Shown here in pieces: positions 1 to 5,343 of a DNA stretch of 5,920 nucleotides; the first letter of the stretch is position 1, and each line of letters opens with the position of its first letter. The notes under the pieces were generated by a model. The model searched no databases, had not been told where the DNA came from, and saw only the letters and a program-made list of their open reading frames with translations. The stretch lies in assembly GCA_029258815.1 (NCBI GenBank), contig JAPDJZ010000139.1, positions 1 to 5,920 of the forward strand, given 5' to 3'. The position numbers and the translations under genes are program-made. This DNA comes from an archaeon (lineage in GTDB: Archaea > Thermoproteota > Nitrososphaeria_A > Caldarchaeales > Wolframiiraptoraceae).

Positions 1-148
1 TTCTCGGAGAATTCCTCAATAGGATGCCGCAATATGGGCATCTAACGCTATCCGTGAGGTAGTAGATCCTGCATCTGGAGCAGTATTTGTAGCAGTTGGC
101 ATAGCTTCTTCTTAAGGACATCTGAGGCTTCTTATCTAGGAACAGCAT
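1..148 (-). CDS. Small zinc-ribbon protein, partial (C-terminus beyond window)
   Basis: Reading the minus strand from the ATG at 148-146 gives 49 codons before the left edge, with no stop. Residues 18-41 carry two Cys-x2-Cys knuckles (C23/C26 and C37/C40, the second as CPYCG) plus an extra C19, which is a typical zinc ribbon. The segment after it ends LLRNSPR, and the N-terminus is basic (RR at 13-14), as in many small archaeal zinc-ribbon proteins of unknown role. The start is well supported: a full GGAGGTGA lies 9 bases upstream, and an in-frame TGA closes the frame just before it. An internal ATG at codon 10 is less likely because it lacks its own SD. The gene is divergent from the AbrB-PhoU gene. 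Zinc binding is inferred from the cysteines. A nucleic-acid-binding or ribosome-associated role is possible but not shown by the sequence. Confidence 0.72.
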   Translation of the reverse strand, partial: MLFLDKKPQMSLRRSYANCYKYCSRCRIYYLTDSVRCPYCGILLRNSPR

Positions 149-157
149 TCCGCACCC

Positions 158-165
158 TCACCTCC
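158..165 (-). promoter_or_regulatory. Shine-Dalgarno of the zinc-ribbon gene
   Basis: GGAGGTGA on the minus strand lies 9 bases before the ATG at 148. It is the strongest SD match in the window and fixes the start of this small gene. The predicted transcription start (near 165, from the TATA box at 190-195) would put the SD at the very 5' end of a leader of about 17 bases. Confidence 0.7.
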
Positions 166-189
166 ATTCATGACGCCCGAATGCTTCTA

Positions 190-201
190 AATAAACCTTA
201 T
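190..201 (-). promoter_or_regulatory. BRE/TATA for the zinc-ribbon gene
   Basis: On the minus strand, ATAAGG (201-196, BRE-like) is followed by TTTATT (195-190, TATA-like). The box centre is about 44 bases from the ATG, so there is room for a short SD-bearing leader. AAGGTTTAT also occurs upstream of the MetE-like operon (1993-2001). The element shares bases with the promoter read in the other direction. Confidence 0.5.
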
Positions 202-203
202 CT
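191..203 (+). promoter_or_regulatory. BRE/TATA for the AbrB-PhoU gene
   Basis: ATAAACC (191-197) followed by TTATCT (198-203) lies about 28 bases before the ATG at 229, the spacing expected for a leaderless archaeal transcript. No SD precedes that ATG. The TATA match is imperfect. The same ATAA(A)CC-TTAT arrangement precedes the membrane-protein gene at the other end of the window. Confidence 0.42.
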
Positions 204-228
204 CTAAGTTTTTACGTAATGTAAGTAG

Positions 229-1266
229 ATGAGGCGCGGCGGAGGAAGTCCCGAGAGGGTTTTCCGAAGGCTCCAGGTAGTCGGTAAGGCCAGCTATTCG
301 ATCTCCCTCCCGAAGCGGTGGGTTCTTAGCAGGGGGCTTAAGCCCGGGGATCTCATCGAGGTTAGTGAAGCCCCCGACGGCAGCCTTAGGCTTAGCCCTC
401 CGGAGGCTAGGCTTAGGAGGAGCTCCTGCAGGATTAACGCCGACCTCTGCAGGGGCGGGGATCAGCTCGGGAGGCTTCTTGTCGCGGGGTATAGGGTCGG
501 ATACGATAGCGTGAGCATAACGACTTCTAGGGCTCCCGTGTCGGAGATGGCGGGGGCGCTCGAGAAGATAGTGAGCGGGCTGCCAGGCTTCGAGCTGAGC
601 TACGAGAAGCCTTCCGAGCTTGCTGTTAGAAATGTCTTGGACTATAGCCGGTTTTCGGCCGACGACCTCGTTAAGAGATGCTATCTCATAGCCTCCGAGA
701 TCCTCAATAACCTCACGCACCTCCTCGAGAGGGGGAGATACGATATCATACGCTACGTCGAGACCCTGAGAGATAGGCTTAACGAGCTGTGCCAGCTCCA
801 TACTAGGCTCATGGTCGCCTATCTCAGGAGAAGGGAGCTCGGTAGATATCTTAAGCTTAGAAGCCCGGCTCACGTATACTCGTCGATCGCGATCCCGATC
901 CTGATTAAGGGGTTGGCCGACGGCCTCCTCAGCCTAGTGGAGATTGTGGCGAGATTTAGGAGGAAGATCTGGGCATCCCCGCGAACCTACGGCCTCGTAA
1001 GAATAACTCTCGAGAGCCTTTCGGATCATTTCGATAGGGCGTTCAACGCCTACCTCTCGCTGGACTTCGATCAAGCGAACAGGATTCTGAGGGAGCGGGC
1101 CGGGTCGGATCTCGCGGAAGAGCTGGCGAGAACGGATCTAAAGGATAAAGCTCTAGTCGAGTTCCTCTCTAGGCTCGACGCCCTATGCAGGCACATTCAC
1201 TCCATCCTTCGGGAGATCTCTCAGCTAGCCCTAGACCTCTTCATGGAGTCCGATAGCCCGGTCTGA
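229..1266 (+). CDS. AbrB-PhoU fusion regulator (archaeal PhoU family)
   Basis: This 345-residue protein has two parts. Residues 13-56 form a SpoVT-AbrB swapped-hairpin DNA-binding domain, with the signature GKASYSISLPKRWV followed by GLKPGDLIEV. Residues from about 140 to 340 are almost wholly helical and charged, consistent with a PhoU-type helical-bundle repeat. Archaeal proteins with this order are usually annotated as phosphate uptake regulators. In bacteria PhoU restrains the Pst transporter and PhoR kinase. No pst gene or histidine kinase lies nearby, so the phosphate link here is only by family. The start is firm because an in-frame TAG at 226-228 directly precedes the ATG and the AbrB motif begins 13 residues in. 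There is no SD, so the transcript is probably leaderless. It converges on the hydrolase gene with a 27-base gap. Confidence 0.82.
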   Translation: MRRGGGSPERVFRRLQVVGKASYSISLPKRWVLSRGLKPGDLIEVSEAPDGSLRLSPPEARLRRSSCRINADLCRGGDQLGRLLVAGYRVGYDSVSITTSRAPVSEMAGALEKIVSGLPGFELSYEKPSELAVRNVLDYSRFSADDLVKRCYLIASEILNNLTHLLERGRYDIIRYVETLRDRLNELCQLHTRLMVAYLRRRELGRYLKLRSPAHVYSSIAIPILIKGLADGLLSLVEIVARFRRKIWASPRTYGLVRITLESLSDHFDRAFNAYLSLDFDQANRILRERAGSDLAEELARTDLKDKALVEFLSRLDALCRHIHSILREISQLALDLFMESDSPV

Positions 1267-1293
1267 GTCGTGGGCGAATAAGCCGGAGGAGCT

Positions 1294-1953
1294 TCACGGA
1301 AGCCTTCCAGAATCCACGAAGCTCCTAACGAAGGGGTTCATCCTCCTCTCAACCCCTATCGTCGAGGACGGGCCATGACCCGGATAGATAGCGTAGTCGT
1401 CCGGAAGCTTCAGAAGCTTATCCAGAATCGAGGATCTCAGCTGCCTGAGATCTCCTCCCGGCAGATCCGCCCTCCCGATAGATCCCGCGAACAGGGTATC
1501 CCCCGTCAAAACCACCCTCTCCTCCTCTAGGAGATAGCATACGCTTCCGGGAGTGTGGCCCGGGATGTGGATGATCTTGCAAGAGCTCTCTCCTATCCTT
1601 ATGATCTGACCGTCCTCGATCCACCCGTCCGGATCTGGGGGAGGCGGGATAATCCTTCCGATGAACTCCCTCGCGTACTTCTGGGCCAGCTTCAAGATGA
1701 GCTCGTCGCCTCGGTGCAGGTAGAAGCCGCAGCCTAAATCGCTCCTCAGATCCCTTACGGCGAGTAGGTGGTCGAAGTGAGCGTGGGTCAGGTATATCCC
1801 CCTAACCCGCACGCCGCATCGCTTCACCAGATCGATTATCCTCTCAGCCTCATCCCCCGGGTCCACTATGATTCCCTCCCCGGAATCGCGATCGAATACT
1901 ACGTAGGTGTTCGTTTGAAGTATGCCGACGCTCAGATCGCGGATCTCGAGCAT
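1294..1953 (-). CDS. Metallo-beta-lactamase-fold hydrolase, glyoxalase II-like (GloC/YcbL type)
   Basis: This 219-residue protein has all metal ligands of the MBL superfamily: THAHFDH (H57, H59, D61, H62), H133 in PGHTPGS, D152 in GDTLF and H193 in YPGHGPSS, which together make a two-metal site. GDTLF-GSIGRADLPGGD followed by a C-terminal E-x-x-x-NPF is the pattern of short single-domain glyoxalase II relatives, which hydrolyse thioesters such as S-lactoylglutathione. Archaea generally lack glutathione, so the substrate here is probably another thioester or related compound and cannot be read from sequence. There is no signal peptide, so it is cytoplasmic. The ATG at 1953 has no SD and lies about 29 bases from a TATA-like box, which suggests a leaderless message. 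It is divergent from the MetE-like pair, which might hint at thiol or sulfur metabolism, but that is inference only. Confidence 0.85.
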   Translation of the reverse strand: MLEIRDLSVGILQTNTYVVFDRDSGEGIIVDPGDEAERIIDLVKRCGVRVRGIYLTHAHFDHLLAVRDLRSDLGCGFYLHRGDELILKLAQKYAREFIGRIIPPPPDPDGWIEDGQIIRIGESSCKIIHIPGHTPGSVCYLLEEERVVLTGDTLFAGSIGRADLPGGDLRQLRSSILDKLLKLPDDYAIYPGHGPSSTIGVERRMNPFVRSFVDSGRLP

Positions 1954-1979
1954 CCGGGGAAGCGGCTTGATTACGCGCT

Positions 1980-1991
1980 TAAAAACCTATG
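1980..1991 (-). promoter_or_regulatory. BRE/TATA for the MBL-fold hydrolase gene
   Basis: On the minus strand, CATAGG (1991-1986) precedes TTTTTA (1985-1980). The box centre is about 29 bases from the ATG at 1953, as expected for a leaderless or nearly leaderless transcript. It abuts, back to back, the promoter for the methionine synthase operon. Confidence 0.5.
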
Positions 1992-2002
1992 TAAGGTTTA
2001 TC
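1991..2002 (+). promoter_or_regulatory. BRE/TATA for the split methionine synthase operon
   Basis: GTAAGG (1991-1996) precedes TTTATC (1997-2002). The box centre is about 31 bases before the ATG at 2031, so the leader would be only a few bases. No SD precedes that ATG. TAAGGTTTAT matches the zinc-ribbon gene's promoter at 192-201 on the minus strand almost base for base. Confidence 0.52.
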
Positions 2003-2030
2003 TTCTAAGAGCTATCAGCTCGATCCTGAT

Positions 2031-3008
2031 ATGAGGCTTTACGCCGGGATCTGCGGAAGCTTTCCACGGCCTCCCGAGCTTAGGAGGGCGATAAACGAAT
2101 TTAGGGAGGGGAAGATCGATCGCGTCGAGTTCGAGGAGAGGTATAAGGCGAGCTTTAAGAGAGTTGTGAGATTGCAGGAGGATAACGGCCTAAACCTTCT
2201 AACGAGCGGGCTTCTACTCTGGGACGACCTCCTGAGACCCTTCGCGGAGAACCTCGATGGGATAAGGCTTGGGAGGCTTCTAAGATTCTTCGACAACAAC
2301 TTCTACTATCGATGCCCCGTGATAGTCGATCAGATTAGATGGACGAGGCCGATAACCTTGGACGAGGTTCGCGGCCTATCCGAGGCTGCGTCGAGGGCCG
2401 TGAAAGCGGTCGTCCCCGGGCCATACACCTTCCTCAAGCTTTCGGAGGATAGATTTTACGGCTCGAAGGATAAGCTCGCCGACGACGTCGTCCAAGCTCT
2501 TAGGCAGGAGATAGAAAGCCTCAGCGATCTAGCGGACTTCATCCAGCTAGACGAGCCGTCGCTGGTCGATCCGGAACTCGGGGAGGATGATAGGAGGTGG
2601 GGGGTCGAGCTGGTTAACGCGCTTCTCGAAGCCGTTGGGGTCTCGAGGGATAAGCTCCTCATCGCGACCTACTTCAACCTAGACTCCAGATCGTATTCGA
2701 TCCTCCTAGAAGTTAGGGCCGGGCTCCACCTAGACCTTTCATCGACGAAGAACGCGGATCATATCTTGATGGAGGAGGGCTACAGCGGAGATCTTCTAAG
2801 CTTGGGGGTAATCGATTCGAGGAGCATATTCCCCGAGGATCCCGGAGATATAGCCGGGAGGGTCGAGAAGCTTCTGGAGAAGGTCTCAGCGAAGGCTCTC
2901 GCGATCTCGACGAGTAGCTGGCTGGACTATATTCCTTTCGAGGACGCGGTCGAGAAGCTTAAGACCCTCGGCGAGGTTCTTAGAAGGCTGGAGGCTGGGA
3001 GCCGATGA
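2031..3008 (+). CDS. MetE-like barrel lacking zinc ligands (N-terminal-domain-type partner of split methionine synthase)
   Basis: This 325-residue protein has the MetE/UROD-like barrel pattern: CGSFPRPPELR near the start (8-18), a FDNNFYYRCPVI block (88-98), VPGPYTF (128-134), IQLDEPSL (171-178) and LGVIDSRS (258-265). It aligns with the protein of the next gene through the same blocks. At the positions equivalent to that protein's zinc ligands (H215, C217, E239, C300) it has A212, Y214, S237 and S296, so it should not bind the catalytic zinc. The STSSWLDYIPFEDAVEKL segment (293-310) resembles the end of the N-terminal domain of full-length MetE, which is also zinc-free and helps bind the pterin tail. 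The likely role is therefore to complex with the catalytic half and help hold the methyl donor. The ATG at 2031 follows a TATA box at leaderless spacing. The 3' end overlaps the next gene by 4 bases. Confidence 0.78.
   Translation: MRLYAGICGSFPRPPELRRAINEFREGKIDRVEFEERYKASFKRVVRLQEDNGLNLLTSGLLLWDDLLRPFAENLDGIRLGRLLRFFDNNFYYRCPVIVDQIRWTRPITLDEVRGLSEAASRAVKAVVPGPYTFLKLSEDRFYGSKDKLADDVVQALRQEIESLSDLADFIQLDEPSLVDPELGEDDRRWGVELVNALLEAVGVSRDKLLIATYFNLDSRSYSILLEVRAGLHLDLSSTKNADHILMEEGYSGDLLSLGVIDSRSIFPEDPGDIAGRVEKLLEKVSAKALAISTSSWLDYIPFEDAVEKLKTLGEVLRRLEAGSR
2990..2994 (+). promoter_or_regulatory. Shine-Dalgarno of the catalytic metE half
   Basis: GGAGG inside the end of the upstream coding sequence lies 10 bases before the ATG at 3005. 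It supports internal initiation in the operon and the ATG chosen for the catalytic subunit, in contrast to the SD-less operon-first genes of this window. Confidence 0.55.
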
Positions 3009-3994
3009 GCTACGAGCTACCGAGGAAGCTCGTGACAACCGTAGTCGGAAGCTATCCGTATTTCCCCGAGGCTTTGAAGGCTCTCCAGCTTAGGAAGAGG
3101 GGTGAGAGGGGGCGGGAATACGAGGAGCTTGTGAGGAGGGCGATCGCCAGAGCCGTCGAGGACTATCTTTCGGCCGGCGTGGACGTGGTCTCGGACGGTG
3201 AGCAGAGGAGGGAGGATATGGCCGTCTTCTTCGCCGAGGAATTGAGGGGCTTTAGGCTAAGCGGGCTCGTGAGGATATTCGACAACGTATACTATCGAAG
3301 GCCCGTGATCGCGGATAGGGTAGGGTGGGATCACGAGATAATCGTCGAAGACTTTAGATACGCTGCGAGGCTTTCCAAGGGGAGGCCGGTTAAGGTTACC
3401 TTGACGGGCCCCTATACGATGTATACTTGGAGCCTCGACCGATACTATGGGGATATGAGGAAGGCGATGCTGGATCTTGCCGAGGCCCTGTCGAGAGAGA
3501 TCAAGGCTTTGGTTGAGGCTGGGGCGAGGTATATTCAGGTCGATGAGCCGGCGCTCTCGACGAGGCCGAGGAAGGAGGACGTGATCTTGGCCGGCGAGGC
3601 CCTCGGGATAATGGTTGGCAAGCTCTCGAACGTTAAGCGGATCATGCACGTCTGCTATGGAAAGCTCGAGAGGCTCTTTCCCGAGGTTCTGGACTTCCCG
3701 ATAGATCAGCTCGATCTCGAGATGAAGAATAGTAATTACGCGCTCCTAGAGCTTCTGAAGGAGTATTCGTTTGATAAGGAGCTGGGCCTCGGGGTTATCG
3801 ACGTTCATAGCGAGAGGGTGGAGTCCGTGGATGAGATAATGGAGGGGATTGGGCTCGGCCTCGAGATCCTACCCCCCGAGAAGATCTACGTTAAGCCCGA
3901 TTGCGGTTTGAAGAGGCTTAGCCGGGAGACCGCCTTAGCGAAGCTTAGGAACATGGTGGAGGCCGCTAGGAGAGCTAGGGAGGAGCTAGCTTAG
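3005..3994 (+). CDS. metE: Cobalamin-independent methionine synthase, catalytic core (split MetE)
   Basis: This 329-residue protein matches the C-terminal catalytic barrel of MetE, which transfers a methyl group to zinc-activated homocysteine to make methionine. All four zinc ligands are present: H215 and C217 in MHVCYG, E239 in LDLEMKN and C300 in VKPDCGLK. Other MetE landmarks are TTVVGSYP (11-18), SDGEQRREDM (63-72), LTGPYTM (133-139), the homocysteine-site QVDEPAL (178-184) and the DVHS loop (266-269). Full-length bacterial MetE is about 750 residues, so this is the short or split archaeal form. The methyl donor (methyl-pterin or a methyl-corrinoid protein) cannot be read from the sequence. 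The zinc-free paralogue immediately upstream, with an ATGA overlap, favours a two-subunit version of folate-type MetE over a free-standing core enzyme. The 3' end overlaps glyA tail to tail. Confidence 0.86.
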   Translation: MSYELPRKLVTTVVGSYPYFPEALKALQLRKRGERGREYEELVRRAIARAVEDYLSAGVDVVSDGEQRREDMAVFFAEELRGFRLSGLVRIFDNVYYRRPVIADRVGWDHEIIVEDFRYAARLSKGRPVKVTLTGPYTMYTWSLDRYYGDMRKAMLDLAEALSREIKALVEAGARYIQVDEPALSTRPRKEDVILAGEALGIMVGKLSNVKRIMHVCYGKLERLFPEVLDFPIDQLDLEMKNSNYALLELLKEYSFDKELGLGVIDVHSERVESVDEIMEGIGLGLEILPPEKIYVKPDCGLKRLSRETALAKLRNMVEAARRAREELA

Positions 3995-5275
3995 GAGAAG
4001 CTTGGTTAGCTTGCCGATCCTCTCCGACGACGCCTCGAAGGCGTAATGCACCCTCGTGAAGCCCTTTCTAAACTCCATGACCCTCCTCCTAACCTCCTCC
4101 GCGTCTTTCCCGAGCTTTACCACCTGATAGATGAACTCCGCGACCTCATCCATGTCGCCCTCCTTCATCCCAAGCCGCGTAACCTCCTGAACCCCGATCC
4201 TTATCCCCGACAGATTCCTTATCTCGCTCGGATCATCCCAAGGCAGAATATTCTTGTTCACTATGATATTCGCCTCCTCGAGCTTTCTAGCGCACCTATC
4301 CCCACCGCCGTCGCCCCTAACGTCTAGGAGAACTTGATGGGTTCGGGTGAAGCCCTTTCCCTCGCCTAGAACCTTGAACCCCCTCTCGCAGAGAGCCTCG
4401 GCGAGCCTTCTAGCATTCCTAACTATCTGACCCGCGTAATCTCTCCCGTACTCCCTCAGCTCGAGGGCGGCGACCCCGAGGGCCGCGAGCCTATGGAGGT
4501 GGTGATTCGAGACGAAGACCGGGAAGACCAGCCGGGAAACCTTCCTGTAAATCTCCTCGCTATTCGTTAGGATCGCGCCTCCTTGGGGCCCGGGGAAGGT
4601 CTTATGAGTTGATGTCGTGATTAGGTGCGCTCCCTCCTTTAGGGGGTTGGGGTAAACCCCGCCGGCTATTAGACCTAGGACGTGGGCCGCGTCGAAGATA
4701 AGCTTGGCTCCAACCTCCTCGGATGCTTCCGCGATCTCCTTAACCGGATGCGGGAAGATTATAACGCTAGCTCCTAGGACCACGAGCTTAGGTGAGGCCT
4801 TCCTTATCAGGCTTACCGCTTCATCGACATCCGGGATGAGCTCATCTCGTATTATCGGCATCTGAACGGGTTTAAGGCCGAGCCTACCAAGAATACCATA
4901 CTCCGAATGGCTTACGTGCGCCCCTCCCGAGAGCGGGAGAACCGCGGCGGCCTCGCCCGCTTTCCCGAAGGCCGTGAAGACGGTCGCGTTCGCTATCGTC
5001 CCCGATATGGGTCTTAGATCCGCGTAGCCTGCTTCGAAGAGTGATGCGAATAGCTTCGAGGCCCTAACCTCCAGCTCGTCGATGTATCTCGTTCCTTGGT
5101 AAAACCTTTTGAAGGGTAGTCCCTCCGCGTATCGGTGCATGGCGTCCGAGAGGTAGACCGCGTTCACGAGGGGCGAGGTTACGTTCTCGGATGCGATTAG
5201 GTTTATGCATTCCCTACCGCGCCACTCATTATGCCTTTCAATTAGGCTTAGGATCGCCTCCAGATCCTCGCTCAT
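3986..5275 (-). CDS. glyA: Serine hydroxymethyltransferase
   Basis: This is a PLP-dependent fold-type I enzyme that interconverts serine and glycine while moving one carbon to a reduced pterin (in archaea often tetrahydromethanopterin-like). From the ATG at 5275 it is 429 residues, about normal for the family. Visible motifs include NLIASENV (25-32), RYAEG (48-52), RFYQGTRY (57-64), SGTIANA (91-97), SGGAHVSHSEYG (116-127), the PLP-contacting FDAAHVLGLIAGG (194-206) and the Schiff-base lysine K225 in TSTHKTFPGPQGG. A TTG at 5281 would add two residues. I prefer the ATG because it sits about 27 bases from the TTATAT box at 5300-5305. No SD is visible. The last codons overlap the end of the methionine synthase gene by 9 bases. 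Placement beside MetE links the source and a use of one-carbon units. Confidence 0.93.
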   Translation of the reverse strand: MSEDLEAILSLIERHNEWRGRECINLIASENVTSPLVNAVYLSDAMHRYAEGLPFKRFYQGTRYIDELEVRASKLFASLFEAGYADLRPISGTIANATVFTAFGKAGEAAAVLPLSGGAHVSHSEYGILGRLGLKPVQMPIIRDELIPDVDEAVSLIRKASPKLVVLGASVIIFPHPVKEIAEASEEVGAKLIFDAAHVLGLIAGGVYPNPLKEGAHLITTSTHKTFPGPQGGAILTNSEEIYRKVSRLVFPVFVSNHHLHRLAALGVAALELREYGRDYAGQIVRNARRLAEALCERGFKVLGEGKGFTRTHQVLLDVRGDGGGDRCARKLEEANIIVNKNILPWDDPSEIRNLSGIRIGVQEVTRLGMKEGDMDEVAEFIYQVVKLGKDAEEVRRRVMEFRKGFTRVHYAFEASSERIGKLTKLLLS

Positions 5276-5299
5276 TAGCAATAATCGAATTGAGACACG

Positions 5300-5311
5300 A
5301 TATAACCTTAT
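5300..5311 (-). promoter_or_regulatory. BRE/TATA for glyA
   Basis: On the minus strand, ATAAGG (5311-5306) precedes TTATAT (5305-5300). The box centre is about 27 bases from the ATG at 5275, fitting a leaderless transcript. A second TATA-like TTATAA at 5308-5313 is self-complementary and could also serve this direction, in which case the TTG at 5281 would be the leaderless start. Confidence 0.55.
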
Positions 5312-5313
5312 AA
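5301..5313 (+). promoter_or_regulatory. BRE/TATA for the membrane-protein gene
   Basis: TATAACC (5301-5307) precedes TTATAA (5308-5313), with the box centre about 33 bases before the ATG at 5344, giving a leader of a few bases. It uses the same bases as the glyA promoter in reverse. It resembles the AbrB-PhoU promoter at 191-203. Confidence 0.48.
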
Positions 5314-5323
5314 GCCCGGGCTT
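5312..5323 (+). repeat. 12-base perfect palindrome in the glyA/membrane-gene divergent promoter
   Basis: AAGCCCGGGCTT is its own reverse complement. It begins inside the TTATAA box and reaches into the space between that box and the predicted plus-strand start site. That is a position where a dimeric regulator could block the membrane-protein gene, and it lies upstream of the glyA BRE. A 12-base palindrome is expected about once by chance in a window this size, so an operator role is speculative. Confidence 0.3.
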
Positions 5324-5343
5324 CGGCGGAATCTCGAATCTCG

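Noticed and set aside
136..171. Minus-strand 11-codon frame starting with ATG at 171 and overlapping the zinc-ribbon start
   Set aside because: It has no SD, and it begins upstream of the transcription start predicted near 165, so it is probably not transcribed.
187..873. Long minus-strand open frame opposite the AbrB-PhoU gene (228 codons)
   Set aside because: It is low-complexity, rich in Pro, Leu, Glu and Arg, has no recognisable motif and lies wholly opposite a gene with clear domains. It is a by-product of GC-rich codon use.
1267..1293. Possible terminator between the convergent AbrB-PhoU and hydrolase genes
   Set aside because: No T-tract or stable hairpin is visible in the 27 bases on either strand.
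1768..2034. Plus-strand frame of 88 codons running across the hydrolase start into the MetE-like gene
   Set aside because: It is antisense to the metal-ligand region of the hydrolase and crosses two promoters. No motif or SD is visible.
1401..3003. Frequent AAGCTT, GATC and CTCGAG words across the window
   Set aside because: They follow from favoured codon pairs (AAG-CTT, GAG/GAT runs, CTC-GAG) in the coding frames, with no regular spacing or array structure.
3257..3649. Minus-strand frame of 130 codons inside the metE core gene
   Set aside because: It is the complement of strongly conserved MetE motifs and shows no domain of its own.
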